DNA of 64,000 bases from Bradyrhizobium sp. CIAT3101 (GCF_029714945.1 NZ_CP121634.1:4237001-4301000), one strand, 5' to 3'. Positions 37,619 to 47,187 are shown, numbered from the stretch's first letter. Translations and numbers: made by a program. The notes: generated from the letters alone by a model not told the origin.

Positions 37619-38899
37619 ATGGATGAAACCATGACCGAAACCGTTCAAACTGCGCCGTTCGCACCCTTCGAGTGGATGCTGTCGGCCCGCTATCTGCGGG
37701 CACGGCGCAAGGAGGGATTCATTTCGGTCATCGCCGGGTTCTCCTTCCTCGGCATCATGCTCGGCGTGGCCACGCTGATCATCGTGATGGCGGTGATGAA
37801 CGGCTTCCGGAAAGAGCTGCTCGACAAGATCCTGGGGCTGAACGGCCACATCCTGGTCCAGCCGCTGGAATCGCCGCTGACCGACTGGAAGGACGTCGCC
37901 GAGCGCATCAGCCAGGTCCAGGGCATCCGGCTCGCTGCCCCCGTCGTCGACGGCCAAGCGCTGGCGTCCTCGCCCTGGAACGCCTCGGGCGTGCTGGTGC
38001 GCGGCATCCGCTCCGACGACCTGAACAACCTCACCTCGATCGCCAAGAACATCAAGCAGGGCTCGCTCGAGGGCTTTGACGACGGGCAGGGCGTCGCGAT
38101 CGGCCGGCGGCTCGCCGATCAGCTGTCGCTGCATGCGGGCGACAGCGTGACCTTGGTGGCGCCGAAGGGCGCGGTGACGCCGATGGGCACCACGCCGCGC
38201 ATCAAGCCGTACAAGATCGTCGCGGTGTTCGAGATCGGCATGTCCGAATACGATCTCGGCTTCGTCTTCATGCCACTTGCCGAAGCGCAGGCCTATTTCA
38301 ACCGCAGCAGCGACGTCACCTCGATCGAGGTGTTCACCACCAATCCCGACAAGATCGACGCCTTCCGCAAGTCGGTGACGGAGGCCGCGGGCCGGCCGGT
38401 GTTCCTGGTCGACTGGCGGCAGCGCAACTCGACGTTCTTCAACGCGCTCCAGGTCGAGCGCAACGTGATGTTCCTGATCCTGACCATGATCGTGCTGGTC
38501 GCGGCGCTGAACATCGTCTCCGGCCTGATCATGCTGGTGAAGGACAAGGGCAGCGACATTGCGATCCTGCGCACGATGGGGGCCTCGCAAGGCTCGATCA
38601 TGCGGATCTTCCTGATCACGGGCGCCTCCATCGGGGTGGTCGGCACGCTGGTCGGTTTCTTCGTCGGCCTTGTGATCTGCCTCAACATCGAATCCATCCG
38701 GCAATTCCTGTCCTGGCTGACCTCTACCGAACTGTTCTCGCCGGAGCTCTATTTCCTGTCGAAACTGCCCGCCGAGATCGACGTCGGCGAGACCACGGCC
38801 GTCGTCATCATGGCGCTGACGCTGTCGTTCCTGGCGACGCTCTACCCGTCGTGGCGCGCCGCGCGCCTCGATCCGGTCGAAGCGCTGCGGTACGAGTGA
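37619..38899 (+). CDS. lolC: Lipoprotein-releasing ABC permease, LolC/LolE family
   Basis: 426 residues with one N-terminal helix, a large periplasmic MacB-like domain and three C-terminal helices (FtsX family). [38 protein letters not shown] is split by the first helix as in LolC/E. The complex detaches lipoproteins from the inner membrane and hands them to LolA. Only one permease gene is present, as usual in this group, so it presumably acts as a homodimer (LolF-like). Followed by lolD after seven bases. Confidence 0.93.
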   Translation: MDETMTETVQTAPFAPFEWMLSARYLRARRKEGFISVIAGFSFLGIMLGVATLIIVMAVMNGFRKELLDKILGLNGHILVQPLESPLTDWKDVAERISQVQGIRLAAPVVDGQALASSPWNASGVLVRGIRSDDLNNLTSIAKNIKQGSLEGFDDGQGVAIGRRLADQLSLHAGDSVTLVAPKGAVTPMGTTPRIKPYKIVAVFEIGMSEYDLGFVFMPLAEAQAYFNRSSDVTSIEVFTTNPDKIDAFRKSVTEAAGRPVFLVDWRQRNSTFFNALQVERNVMFLILTMIVLVAALNIVSGLIMLVKDKGSDIAILRTMGASQGSIMRIFLITGASIGVVGTLVGFFVGLVICLNIESIRQFLSWLTSTELFSPELYFLSKLPAEIDVGETTAVVIMALTLSFLATLYPSWRAARLDPVEALRYE

Positions 38900-38906
38900 G
38901 GGGCTG

Positions 38907-39611
38907 ATGGAGCAGCAGCAGGGGGCGGAAGATGTACCGGTCATCTATCTCCACGAGATAAAACGGCAGTACCTGCAGGGCGAGGCGGCGCTGACTATCC
39001 TGGACAACGCCAAGCTCGCGCTGTGGGCGGGCCAGTCGGTCGCGCTGGTCGCGCCGTCGGGCTCGGGCAAGTCGACGCTGCTGCACATCGCCGGCCTGCT
39101 CGAGGCGCCTGATTCCGGCGAGGTCTATGTCAACGGCGCGCCGACCTCGCAACTGCCCGACATCGAGCGCACCCAGCTGCGCCGCACCGATATCGGCTTC
39201 GTCTACCAGTCGCACCGGCTGCTGCCGGAGTTCTCGGCGCTCGAGAACGTGATGATGCCGCAGATGATCCGCGGCCTGAAGAAGTCCGAGAGCGTCAAGC
39301 GCGCCAAGGAGATCCTTGGCTATCTCGGTCTCGGCGACCGCATCACGCATCGGCCTGCGGAGCTGTCGGGCGGTGAGCAGCAGCGTGTCGCGATCGCGCG
39401 CGCGGTCGCCAATGCGCCGCGCGTGCTGTTTGCGGACGAGCCGACCGGCAATCTCGATCCGCACACCGCCGACCACGTGTTCCAGGCGCTGATGCAGCTG
39501 GTCAAGGCGACCAAGGTCTCGATGCTGATCGCGACCCACAATATGGAACTCGCCGGCCGGATGGACCGGCGCGTGTCGCTGTCCAACGGTCAGGTCATCG
39601 AGCTCGAATAG
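38907..39611 (+). CDS. lolD: Lipoprotein-releasing ABC ATPase
   Basis: 234 residues. Walker [13 protein letters not shown], signature LSGGEQQRV, Walker [13 protein letters not shown] and the switch histidine ATHNMEL are intact, and the MacB/LolD/FtsE-type Q-loop [16 protein letters not shown] is clear. It powers the LolC/E-type permease encoded just upstream. In related genomes dnaE tends to follow; here about 18 kb of accessory genes intervene. Confidence 0.95.
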   Translation: MEQQQGAEDVPVIYLHEIKRQYLQGEAALTILDNAKLALWAGQSVALVAPSGSGKSTLLHIAGLLEAPDSGEVYVNGAPTSQLPDIERTQLRRTDIGFVYQSHRLLPEFSALENVMMPQMIRGLKKSESVKRAKEILGYLGLGDRITHRPAELSGGEQQRVAIARAVANAPRVLFADEPTGNLDPHTADHVFQALMQLVKATKVSMLIATHNMELAGRMDRRVSLSNGQVIELE

Positions 39612-39615
39612 AAAA

Positions 39616-39640
39616 CGCGAAAACAACCCCATGCACAGTA
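39616..39640 (-). repeat. 25-base intergenic repeat, copy B (inverted)
   Basis: Exact reverse complement of 23731-23755. It begins five bases after the lolD stop codon and lies 19 bases from the convergent livF gene end, at the junction between the housekeeping genes and the second accessory block. Confidence 0.8.
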
Positions 39641-39658
39641 GAACGATTGTCTCGGGTG

Positions 39659-40399
39659 TCAGTGCGCGCCGAGATAGGCCGCTTGGATGCTCTCGTCCGA
39701 CATGAGGTTGGCACCGCTGCCCTGATCGACGATCGTACCGTTCTTCAGCACATAGCCGCGGTCGGCGATTGCCAGGGCCATATGGGCGTTCTGCTCCACG
39801 AGCAGGATCGTGACCCCGCTTTTGTTGATCGTCTCGATAATATCGAAGATGCGCTCGACGAAGAGCGGCGAAAGTCCCATCGATGGCTCGTCGAGCAGGA
39901 GTATCCGCGGGCGCTGCATCAGCGCGCGGGCCACGGCGAGCATTTGTTGTTCACCTCCCGACAGCGTACCGCCGAACTGCTTGCGTCGCTCGGCAAGGCG
40001 CGGGAACAGCTCGAGCATCTCGGCCATTCGGCTGGCGATATCGGCCTTCGAGTTGACTGTGAAGGCGCCCATTTCGAGGTTCTCGATCACTGTCAGGTCG
40101 GCAAAGATGCGACGCCGCTCCGGGACGTGGGCTAAACCAAGGCGCACGACGTCATGCGGCGGAACCGATCCGAGGGAGCGTCCGTCCAACAGGACCTCGC
40201 CGGAGCGGATGGGCAGCAGGCGCGAGATCGCACCAAGGGCCGTCGTCTTTCCGGCGCCGTTGCTGCCGATGAGCGTAACGATTTCGCCCTCGTTGACGAT
40301 CACCGAAAGATCGCGGATCGCGTGAATTGCCCCGTAGAACACGTCGATATTCTTGACCTCAAGAAGAGGTCGGCCGGCCGAACCCGATGCATTCGTCAT
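39659..40399 (-). CDS. livF: Branched-chain-type amino-acid ABC importer ATPase (LivF)
   Basis: 246 residues. Walker A GSNGAGKTT, signature LSGGEQQML, Walker B ILLLDEPSMGLSP are intact, and the LivF-type segment VPERRRIFADLTVIENLEMG is present. Last gene of a five-gene minus-strand importer (livK-H-M-G-F); its start overlaps livG by four bases. Family members import amino acids, but also amides or urea, so the exact substrate is open. Confidence 0.93.
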   Translation of the reverse strand: MTNASGSAGRPLLEVKNIDVFYGAIHAIRDLSVIVNEGEIVTLIGSNGAGKTTALGAISRLLPIRSGEVLLDGRSLGSVPPHDVVRLGLAHVPERRRIFADLTVIENLEMGAFTVNSKADIASRMAEMLELFPRLAERRKQFGGTLSGGEQQMLAVARALMQRPRILLLDEPSMGLSPLFVERIFDIIETINKSGVTILLVEQNAHMALAIADRGYVLKNGTIVDQGSGANLMSDESIQAAYLGAH

Positions 40400-41208
40400 G
40401 ACGTCTTTCCGCTCTCCGATGTGGCCGTGCGCGCCGCAACGCCGCGTCCGAGATAGGCTTCGATCACCTTGGGATGCGTCCTGATATCGTCTGCTCCGCC
40501 TTCGGCGATCTTGCTGCCGTAGTCGAGGACGACGATGTGATCGGAAACGGTCATGACCAGCCGCATGTCGTGCTCGATCAGCACGACCGCTATGCCGAGG
40601 TCCGAGCGGATCCGCAGGATCAGCGCCTTGGCGTCCTCCGTTTCCTGCGGATTCATTCCGGCGGACGGCTCGTCGAGCAGCAGGAGCTTCGGTCTCGTGG
40701 CGAGCGCGCGGGCGATTTCAAGGCGGCGCTGCTCGCCATATGCAAGACTGCCGGCGGGCACGTCCGCCTTGTCGGCAAGGCCGACAAACGCAAGCAGTTG
40801 AATGGCGTCCGCAATCGCGGAATGCTCCTCATTTGCATAGGCGCGCGTGCGGAACAGGGCGCCCCAATAGCCCGAACGCATATGCATCGATCTTGCGACG
40901 ACGACATTTTCGAGGGCCGTCATTCCCGCGAACAGGCGGATATTCTGAAACGTCCGCGCAAGGCCCGCGGCTGCGACCTGATCGGGCCGGAGGCCGACGA
41001 GGTCAACGCCATCGAGCAGCGCCACGCCAACGTCCGGTCGGTAGATCCCGGTGATCAGATTGAAGAACGTGGTCTTGCCGGCACCGTTCGGCCCGATCAC
41101 CGAGATGATCGACCCGCGCGCGACTTTGAGCGTGACGTTATCGACCGCGGTCAGGCCGCCGAACGACTTGCGCAGGTTCGTCACATCCAGGAGGAGATTG
41201 CTGGTCAC
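40396..41208 (-). CDS. livG: Branched-chain-type amino-acid ABC importer ATPase (LivG)
   Basis: 270 residues. Walker A GPNGAGKTTFFNLITG, LARTFQNIRLFAGMTALENV, signature LAYGEQRRLEI and Walker B LLLLDEPSAGMNP are typical of LivG, as is the C-terminal GRGV end after EAYLG. Overlaps livM by four bases at its start and livF by four at its end. Confidence 0.94.
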   Translation of the reverse strand: MTSNLLLDVTNLRKSFGGLTAVDNVTLKVARGSIISVIGPNGAGKTTFFNLITGIYRPDVGVALLDGVDLVGLRPDQVAAAGLARTFQNIRLFAGMTALENVVVARSMHMRSGYWGALFRTRAYANEEHSAIADAIQLLAFVGLADKADVPAGSLAYGEQRRLEIARALATRPKLLLLDEPSAGMNPQETEDAKALILRIRSDLGIAVVLIEHDMRLVMTVSDHIVVLDYGSKIAEGGADDIRTHPKVIEAYLGRGVAARTATSESGKTS

Positions 41209-42479
41209 GAGGCTCTCCCGGCGTCTCTCGCTGAGATGGGACGCCGTTCGGCAGGGACCAGCCCGCGCGGCCGGTACAGCATCATGGCGATGAGAATGAG
41301 ACCGAAGATCAGCCGTTCGTATTTGGAAGGTTCGAACTGCGTCGGCAGATTGGCGAAGGACCAGCCGAGAATCTCAAATCCGGTCGCGCGCAGGTGGTTT
41401 AATCCAGCCGAAAGCGACTTGAGGATCTGCAGGTTGAGGATCGTGACGAGCCCGGCCCCCATCATCACGCCACGTATCGAGCCGAGCCCACCCAGCACGA
41501 TCATTGCGAGAATGCCGATCGACTGATTGAAATCAAAACTTTCGGGGCTGACGAAAGTCTGCTTCGCGGCAAAGAGGACGCCCATCGTGCCCGCGAAGGC
41601 CGCTCCGGTCGCGAAGGCGATCAGCTTGGTTCTGACCAGCGGAACGCCCATGGCCTGCGCGGCGATCTCATCCTCGCGGATCGCGACCCACGAGCGTCCG
41701 ATACTTGAGCTGTCCAGTCGGCGATTGGCGAGCACGGCCACGAGCACCAGCGCGAGCACGACAGCGTAATAGATCAGCGCCTGCCATCTGAAGGCGGGCA
41801 CCGCCGTGTCGGTTGCGAGAACGCGGGCGGCCTCGGTGAGTGGTTGCGCGATCCCGGCGATCCCTTGCGGGCCATTGGTGATGTTCACGGGCTTGTCGAG
41901 GTTGTTGGCGAGAACGCGGATGACCTCGCCGAAGCCCAGCGTGACGATGGCGAGATAGTCGCCTTTCAACCTCAGCACCGGCAATCCGAGCAACGCGCCG
42001 GCGCCAGCCGCGACAAAGATGGCGACGATCACGATGACGAAGAACGCATCACCCTGCAGCGGGAATCCCGCGCCGAGCAACGCGGCTCCGTGGGGAGAGC
42101 TGACAATGGCCCAGAGGTAGGCGCCGACCGCGAAGAATGCGACGAATCCGAGGTCCAACAGACCGGCGAAGCCCACCACGATGTTCAGCCCCAGCGCCAG
42201 GACCGCAAAGATGCCGACCTGAATGGCGACGTCGAGATAGAAGGTGTTGCGCATTCCGATGACGGGCAGGGCACACAGCAACACGAAGGCCAGCACGAGC
42301 CCACCGACGCGCGGATCGGTCTTGTCGAAGTCGCTCGCCATGAAGAGCGGGACGAGCAGCGCGACGAACGCCACCGTGTCCATCAGGCCGTTGCCCGTGA
42401 AGACGAAAATACACAGCAGGGTCACGACCAGCGTATAGGCGATCAGCCACGCAGATCTGGAAAACGGGCGGCTGACCAT
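41205..42479 (-). CDS. livM: Branched-chain-type amino-acid ABC importer permease (LivM)
   Basis: 424 residues with about eleven hydrophobic segments. The N-terminal ~90 residues form an extra domain with two to three helices. The core contains NIVVGFAGLLDLGFVAFFAVGAYLW and GEVIRVLANNLDKPVNITNGPQGI, both characteristic of LivM. It forms a heterodimer with LivH. Three bases separate its start from the livH stop. Confidence 0.93.
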   Translation of the reverse strand: MVSRPFSRSAWLIAYTLVVTLLCIFVFTGNGLMDTVAFVALLVPLFMASDFDKTDPRVGGLVLAFVLLCALPVIGMRNTFYLDVAIQVGIFAVLALGLNIVVGFAGLLDLGFVAFFAVGAYLWAIVSSPHGAALLGAGFPLQGDAFFVIVIVAIFVAAGAGALLGLPVLRLKGDYLAIVTLGFGEVIRVLANNLDKPVNITNGPQGIAGIAQPLTEAARVLATDTAVPAFRWQALIYYAVVLALVLVAVLANRRLDSSSIGRSWVAIREDEIAAQAMGVPLVRTKLIAFATGAAFAGTMGVLFAAKQTFVSPESFDFNQSIGILAMIVLGGLGSIRGVMMGAGLVTILNLQILKSLSAGLNHLRATGFEILGWSFANLPTQFEPSKYERLIFGLILIAMMLYRPRGLVPAERRPISARDAGRAS

Positions 42480-42482
42480 GAA

Positions 42483-43448
42483 CTACACCTTTTCCGTAGA
42501 GGGACGCCCGAGCAGGCCGGTAGGCTTGAAGATCAGGATGAGAATGAGGATGCCGAAGGCGAAGATGTCCTTGTATTCGGTGCCTATGGCGTTGTTCGTC
42601 AGGATGGGAACGAATGTCCCGATCAACATCTCGATCAAGCCGAGGACGATGCCGCCGACCATGGCGCCGGGAATTGACCCGATGCCGCCAAGGACCGCCG
42701 CGGTGAACGCTTTCAGGCCAGGAATGAATCCCGAGAACGGATCCACGCGTCCGAACTGTAGCGCATAGAGCGTTCCCGCGACGCCGGCGAGCGCGCCGCC
42801 GATGACAAACGTCAGCATGACGATGCGGTTGACGTCGATGCCCATCAGGCTGGCCGCCATGCGGTCGGTTGCGACGGCGCGGATCGCCTTGCCGAGCCGC
42901 GTATGAGTGACGGTATATCGGAGCCCTGCCAGCATCGCTCCGGCGACGATCAGGATGACGAGCGATTTCATCGGAACGCTGTCATTGGGCGTCAGCGGCA
43001 GCGGAATATCGAAGAACGGCATCGACGGGAACGGCCGGATGAACTGGCCGAACAGGCTTTCGACGAACCGCACGGCGTCCTGCAGGAAAAGGCTGATGCC
43101 GATGGCCGTGATCAGCGGAGCGAGCTTTGGTGCATTCGAACGCCGCAAGGGCCGGTAGGCGACGCGCTCCGCGAGGCCCGCGAGTGCAGCCGAGACAGCG
43201 GCCGCGACGATCATGGCGAGCACCAATTGTATGACGGGGTGGAGCGGGGAGCCGGCCAGAACATAGGTGAGCAGTTCGACCGCGACGAAGGCGCCCACCA
43301 TGAAGATCTCGGAGTGGGCAAAATTGATCAGGCCGAGGACGCCGTAGACCATCGTGTAACCAAGCGCGATGGTGGCATAGAGCAGACCGAGGATGAGTCC
43401 ATCCGCCAGCGTCGATGGAAGCAATTCGAGGACCAGCTGAAAGGACAT
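42483..43448 (-). CDS. livH: Branched-chain-type amino-acid ABC importer permease (LivH)
   Basis: 321 residues, eight to nine helices. LivH landmarks: ADGLILGLLYATIALGYTMVYGVLGLINFAH near the start, GKAIRAVATDRMAASLMGIDVNRI (EAA-type cytoplasmic loop), and AFTAAVLGGIGSIPGAMVGG near the end. The gap to livK carries a stem-loop. Confidence 0.94.
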   Translation of the reverse strand: MSFQLVLELLPSTLADGLILGLLYATIALGYTMVYGVLGLINFAHSEIFMVGAFVAVELLTYVLAGSPLHPVIQLVLAMIVAAAVSAALAGLAERVAYRPLRRSNAPKLAPLITAIGISLFLQDAVRFVESLFGQFIRPFPSMPFFDIPLPLTPNDSVPMKSLVILIVAGAMLAGLRYTVTHTRLGKAIRAVATDRMAASLMGIDVNRIVMLTFVIGGALAGVAGTLYALQFGRVDPFSGFIPGLKAFTAAVLGGIGSIPGAMVGGIVLGLIEMLIGTFVPILTNNAIGTEYKDIFAFGILILILIFKPTGLLGRPSTEKV

Positions 43449-43513
43449 GTCGCGGCTTTCCGAAGGCGCAATCGGCGAGGGCGCCCGGTGTGAGGCAGGG
43501 ATCGGGGTTGTCG

Positions 43514-43541
43514 GGCCGCGGAGCTGAGGGGCGCCGCGGCC
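43514..43541 (-). other. Intercistronic stem-loop between livK and livH
   Basis: An eight-base-pair GC-only stem (GGCCGCGG/CCGCGGCC) with a 12-base loop, located 25 bases after the livK stop on the minus strand. It lacks a T-run and so is more likely to protect the livK mRNA and attenuate expression of the downstream genes than to terminate fully. Confidence 0.55.
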
Positions 43542-43565
43542 GCCATGAAGCGCGATCGCAGCGGT

Positions 43566-44750
43566 TCAGGACCCGCCGGGGGCTGCGACGTCGATGACCT
43601 TGACGATCTTGTTGGCGTCAGCCGACTTGCCGGCTTCGATCACGACGTATTTCGCGCTCGCGATGTCACCGCGATTGTTGAAGGCGACCGGGCCGGTGAC
43701 ACCGTCGAACTTGACCTCGCGAACCGCCGCTGCCACCGCCGCGCGGCTGGGCATCGCACCACCCTTGGCCTTGGCTGCGGCGACGATCGCCTCGATGACC
43801 ACGCGCGCGCTGTCGTATCCGTAAGCCGAGTAGACCTCTGGATCCTTGTTGAACTTGGCCTTGTAGGCCTGCGCGAAGGCGGCGGCGGCCGGCATTTGCG
43901 AGAGCGGCAAGGCCGTCGTCGTAAAATAGGCGTTGGTCATGTTCTCGGGCCCGGCGATTTTCTGCAGATCGCCGCTATCCAGGCCGTCGCCACCAAGGAA
44001 TGCTGCCTTCAGGCCCTTTTGCCGCATCTGCTTGATGATCAGGCCGCCCTGGGGGTAGGTGCCGCCGTAGTAGACGAGATCGGGCTGGTCGACGCGGGCG
44101 CGATTGAGGATCGAAGAGAAGTCGGTCTCATTCTGGTCCATGCCGGTGGACAGGATGACGTTGGCGCCGCTCTTCCGGATCGCCGCTTCAAAGGTCTGGG
44201 CGATGCCGGAGCCATAGGCGGACTTGTCGTTGATGATGTAGACTTTCTTCGCCTTCAACGTATCGGTCGCGAAATTGGCGCCTGCCGGCCCTTGAACGTC
44301 GTCGCGGCCGCAGATGCGGTTCGCGATGGCGCGCGTCGTCTCGCGATCGGTGATCGCCGGGTTCGTGTTGGCCGGCGAGACCATCGCGAGATTGTCCTTG
44401 GCGTAGACTTCCGAGGATGGAATCGCCACGCCGGAATTGTAGTGGCCGACGACGCCGAGCACGGCGGGGTCGTTGAGGATCCGGTTGGCGTTGGCAACAC
44501 CGACGTTCGGCGTGGCTTGATCGTCCTCCGGCTGGAGCGAGAGCTGGAAGCCCATGTCGGTCAGCTGCTTGGCGAACTGGGCGACGGCCAGCTGGGCGCC
44601 AAGCATGATGCCTTCGCCGGCGACGGATTGCTGTCCCGAGAGAGGCGACTGCGTGACGATCTTGATTGCACCTTTGTCTTGAGCGGTCGCTGCGCAGGAA
44701 AGCAGCATCAGGCCGGTGGTGGCCGCAGCCAGAGTCTTCATCAATGTCAT
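43566..44750 (-). CDS. livK: Branched-chain-type amino-acid ABC importer binding protein (LivK-like)
   Basis: 394 residues, Peripla_BP_6 family. Signal peptide ending at ATAQD, then IKIVTQSPLSGQQSVAGEGIMLGAQLAV typical of Leu/Ile/Val-type binding proteins, and GVVGHYNSGVAIPSSEVYAKDNL. Start set at ATG 44750 preceded by AGGGGGAAG; the frame extends to 44888 without a plausible signal. The adjacent asparaginase and racemase genes hint that an acidic or amide amino acid may be the ligand. Confidence 0.92.
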   Translation of the reverse strand: MTLMKTLAAATTGLMLLSCAATAQDKGAIKIVTQSPLSGQQSVAGEGIMLGAQLAVAQFAKQLTDMGFQLSLQPEDDQATPNVGVANANRILNDPAVLGVVGHYNSGVAIPSSEVYAKDNLAMVSPANTNPAITDRETTRAIANRICGRDDVQGPAGANFATDTLKAKKVYIINDKSAYGSGIAQTFEAAIRKSGANVILSTGMDQNETDFSSILNRARVDQPDLVYYGGTYPQGGLIIKQMRQKGLKAAFLGGDGLDSGDLQKIAGPENMTNAYFTTTALPLSQMPAAAAFAQAYKAKFNKDPEVYSAYGYDSARVVIEAIVAAAKAKGGAMPSRAAVAAAVREVKFDGVTGPVAFNNRGDIASAKYVVIEAGKSADANKIVKVIDVAAPGGS

Positions 44751-45300
44751 GGTGACTTCCCCCTTCTCGAGAGCGCCCGATCGGCTCACCCAGATCGGAA
44801 CAAACACGCCTGGGAAGGGATCATCGATTGGGGGATTTACGCTGGCTATTTGGCGGCTTGCGTCATCATGACGTTTGCTTATGCTCACGCAGCATCAGAT
44901 AGCACCAGAGATGGATGGTCAGGGCTAAAGGCCTTGTCCATCGGCTCGGGATTCCGAGGGTGGGGCGGCGGAGGCTCGGTCTGGCCCCGGCTGGACGAGC
45001 AGGGCGGGCTAGCGCGGGATTTGGCGCGGCGAGTGATTGCCAACGTTCGAGGACGTCCGATTGTCCTGCCGATCAGAGCGGCATTTGCAGCTTAAAAAAA
45101 GGACATTTCGGTTGTGCGTCGCGATCAGGAACGGTGCGGGTTCGGCGGCCACTGCTCTGTTGCCGGGGTCATCCCCGTCGGTCGGGCATCCAGATCGGCG
45201 CGATGACGCCTGGGGGATCACGGATTATGGGGGCCTCCGCTTGCGCCTCGGCGGCGTTTCCATAATATGCTTCTGGAGCATCAAATAGCGTCAGGGGCGA
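44751..45300. other. Regulatory gap with duplicated promoter-like segments between livK and the XRE regulator
   Basis: 550 bases, no supported gene. Divergent promoter region of livK and the regulator. It is dominated by two diverged direct repeats described separately, plus an unexplained 258-base spacer between them. A frame from 44915 begins MVRAK, like the regulator's MVQAK, but then shows no resemblance to it and is judged non-functional. Confidence 0.6.
44790..44931 (+). repeat. Diverged direct repeat, copy 1 (livK upstream region)
   Basis: About 140 bases that align with 45190-45315, from CCAGATCGG at the left edge to the ATGGTC-AGG start-codon region at the right, with several small gaps. 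The block around GCATCA-ATAGC and ATGGTC is most similar (roughly three of four bases identical over the last 32). Confidence 0.65.
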
Positions 45301-45315
45301 ATGGTCCAGGCGAAG
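45190..45315 (+). repeat. Diverged direct repeat, copy 2 (regulator upstream region and start codon)
   Basis: Second copy of the segment at 44790-44931. It runs into the first five codons of the XRE regulator gene (45301). The equivalent place in copy 1 holds ATGGTCAGGGCTAAA. Confidence 0.65.
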
Positions 45316-46161
45316 GTCATTACGAAATCGGCGGAGGACTCCGCCAGCGAGATGCAGCGATCCTTTGCGGAGAATCTTCGTCTGGCCTGTAGCTACGCGC
45401 CGTCCGTTTCGGAGGTCTGTCGTCGTCTCGACATCAACCGCACGCAGTTCAACCGTTATCTGCGCGCGGCGGCGCGGCCGTCGCCCAACATCCTCAATCG
45501 CTTGTGCGATTATTTTGGAGTTGAGGCGTCGGAATTCCATCTCGCACCGGCGCAGTTTGCGCGCATCATAGCGCTCAAGCGGCGGACGTCGAAGCCGCGT
45601 CCACCCTATGCGGATGGCATTGACCGGCTGCGCGCGGCATCGCTTCCGGCGCTACGCGGCTATGTCGGCTACTATCACGTCTACTATTATTCGATGAGCT
45701 CGCCGGGAATGGTCCTGCGCGGGCTCACGCACCTGTTTACGCACCAAAACCAGGTCTACTATCGGCGTATCGAACATTTCTCCGATCCGGAGCGGAGGGG
45801 CGCGGCCTACAAGTGCCGATATTCCGGCGCCGCCTTGTTTCTCGAGGATCGGATATTTCTGATCGACTACGAGACGCTGACCGGCAACGAGGTCACGCAG
45901 ACCATCCTGTTTCCTTCGCGGCGCAACAAGATCGCCCGGTTGACCGGGCTGATCATGGGGGTGTCGTCCGGAAGCCAGCGCAGAATTGCCTGCTCCCGCG
46001 TGGTGTTCGAATGGTTGGGCGCGGAGATCGAAGTCCGGCCCGCGCTGACGAATTGCGGGCTGTTTGCGCCCGATGCGCCGACGATCCCGCGTTCGATACG
46101 GGACATGATCGACAACACCATGCAGCCGAGTGCACCGCTGTTTTACCCGGTCGATGCATGA
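45301..46161 (+). CDS. XRE-family helix-turn-helix transcriptional regulator
   Basis: 286 residues. N-terminal DNA-binding domain at about 20-80 with the helix-turn-helix SVSEVCRRLDINRTQFNRYLRAAARPSP; the C-terminal ~190 residues form an unknown sensory part rich in aromatic residues (YVGYYHVYYYSMSSPG). Divergent from livK and convergent with the asparaginase gene, so it probably controls the importer and/or the amino-acid genes. ATG 45301 lies at the end of a duplicated upstream segment. Confidence 0.85.
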   Translation: MVQAKVITKSAEDSASEMQRSFAENLRLACSYAPSVSEVCRRLDINRTQFNRYLRAAARPSPNILNRLCDYFGVEASEFHLAPAQFARIIALKRRTSKPRPPYADGIDRLRAASLPALRGYVGYYHVYYYSMSSPGMVLRGLTHLFTHQNQVYYRRIEHFSDPERRGAAYKCRYSGAALFLEDRIFLIDYETLTGNEVTQTILFPSRRNKIARLTGLIMGVSSGSQRRIACSRVVFEWLGAEIEVRPALTNCGLFAPDAPTIPRSIRDMIDNTMQPSAPLFYPVDA

Positions 46162-46224
46162 CGTAGCCGGCGCGGCTCGCGACGCCGGCGCCGATTGCGC
46201 CTTGAAGGCCTTTGCCGCCCGTCA

Positions 46225-47187
46225 CTATTGTTCCGGGCGCGCCTCCGACAATTCCAGCCAAAGCCGGACGAGCGCTGCCTCGGCCGTTTCCGCGTCGCCA
46301 TTTTCCACGCCAAGACGCCAGAGCGGGGCGCCCGCCGCGTAGGCGCCGGGTGCGAGGCCGCCTTGCTCGCACTGGCTGACTGCGCGTAACCGACACCCTC
46401 TTCGAAGTGCAGCATCGAGAGCGTCGAGGAGAGCGGCATTGCTGACGATCGTGCCCGGTCCGAACAGCCGCAGGACAGCGCCGTCGAGCTCCGCGAGCGC
46501 CGCCGAGACCATGCTGGCGGGCATGCCGGGTGAGATCGTCAGGATGGCCACGCGAACATCGCCGAAACGTCGTGGGCGAAACTGCGCAGCGCCAATCGGC
46601 GGTGTGACGGCGCGAAAGGAGTCCGGTGCGCTGGAATGGCGCTTGACCAGTCCGGACGCTGCGACCGTGCGCCCGGCGAAGGCAAGCCAGACACCGGGAG
46701 GCGCGGTGAGGGCCGATTGCAATGCGAGCTCGAGATTCGATTCAGCGTCCCCGCCCGTCCCGAGCGGGCGCATCGCACCGCTCAGAATAATCGGAAAGGG
46801 CGCACCCGCCAGAGACTGACTGAGTGCAGCTCCCGTGAAGCTCATCGTGTCCGTGCCATGCGTGACGACAGCGCCGTCGCCCGACCAGTCTTCGAGATGT
46901 GAGATAATCCGGTTCCAGTGCTCGTGGCCAATGTCGGCGCTGTCGACAAGGGGGTCGAACGAGCAGATCGACAACCGTGCCCCGGGTGGTCCTAGCGCGG
47001 CGGCGGCGTCCTCCAAGACGCCGGCGGCGGGCGCGAGTCCGTCGGAGGATCCGCGCATGGCAATCGTTCCGCCCGTATGAATGAGCAGGATTTCGGGGCT
47101 TCGTTTGTTCGAGAGCCCGGCTGGGCGATCTTGGTCCAACTTCGTCGGTGCCGAGCCGCCTGTGCTGCTGGGTACGCCCGACATCAT
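46225..47187 (-). CDS. L-asparaginase family amidohydrolase
   Basis: About 320 residues. Hydrolyses asparagine to aspartate and ammonia. Active-site threonines are seen in ILLIHTGGTIAMRG and VVTHGTDTMSFT, with the lysine in ASGLVKRHS. No signal peptide, so cytoplasmic. The start codon overlaps the end of the racemase gene by four bases; two methionines at the start (47187, 47184) are both possible. Together with the racemase and the importer it indicates Asn/Asp catabolism. Confidence 0.9.
   Translation of the reverse strand: MMSGVPSSTGGSAPTKLDQDRPAGLSNKRSPEILLIHTGGTIAMRGSSDGLAPAAGVLEDAAAALGPPGARLSICSFDPLVDSADIGHEHWNRIISHLEDWSGDGAVVTHGTDTMSFTGAALSQSLAGAPFPIILSGAMRPLGTGGDAESNLELALQSALTAPPGVWLAFAGRTVAASGLVKRHSSAPDSFRAVTPPIGAAQFRPRRFGDVRVAILTISPGMPASMVSAALAELDGAVLRLFGPGTIVSNAALLDALDAALRRGCRLRAVSQCEQGGLAPGAYAAGAPLWRLGVENGDAETAEAALVRLWLELSEARPEQ

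Noticed and set aside
44915..45265. 116-codon frame starting MVRAK in the livK/regulator gap
   Set aside because: Only the first five codons resemble the regulator, because of the duplicated upstream segment; the rest is basic low-complexity sequence not similar to the regulator.
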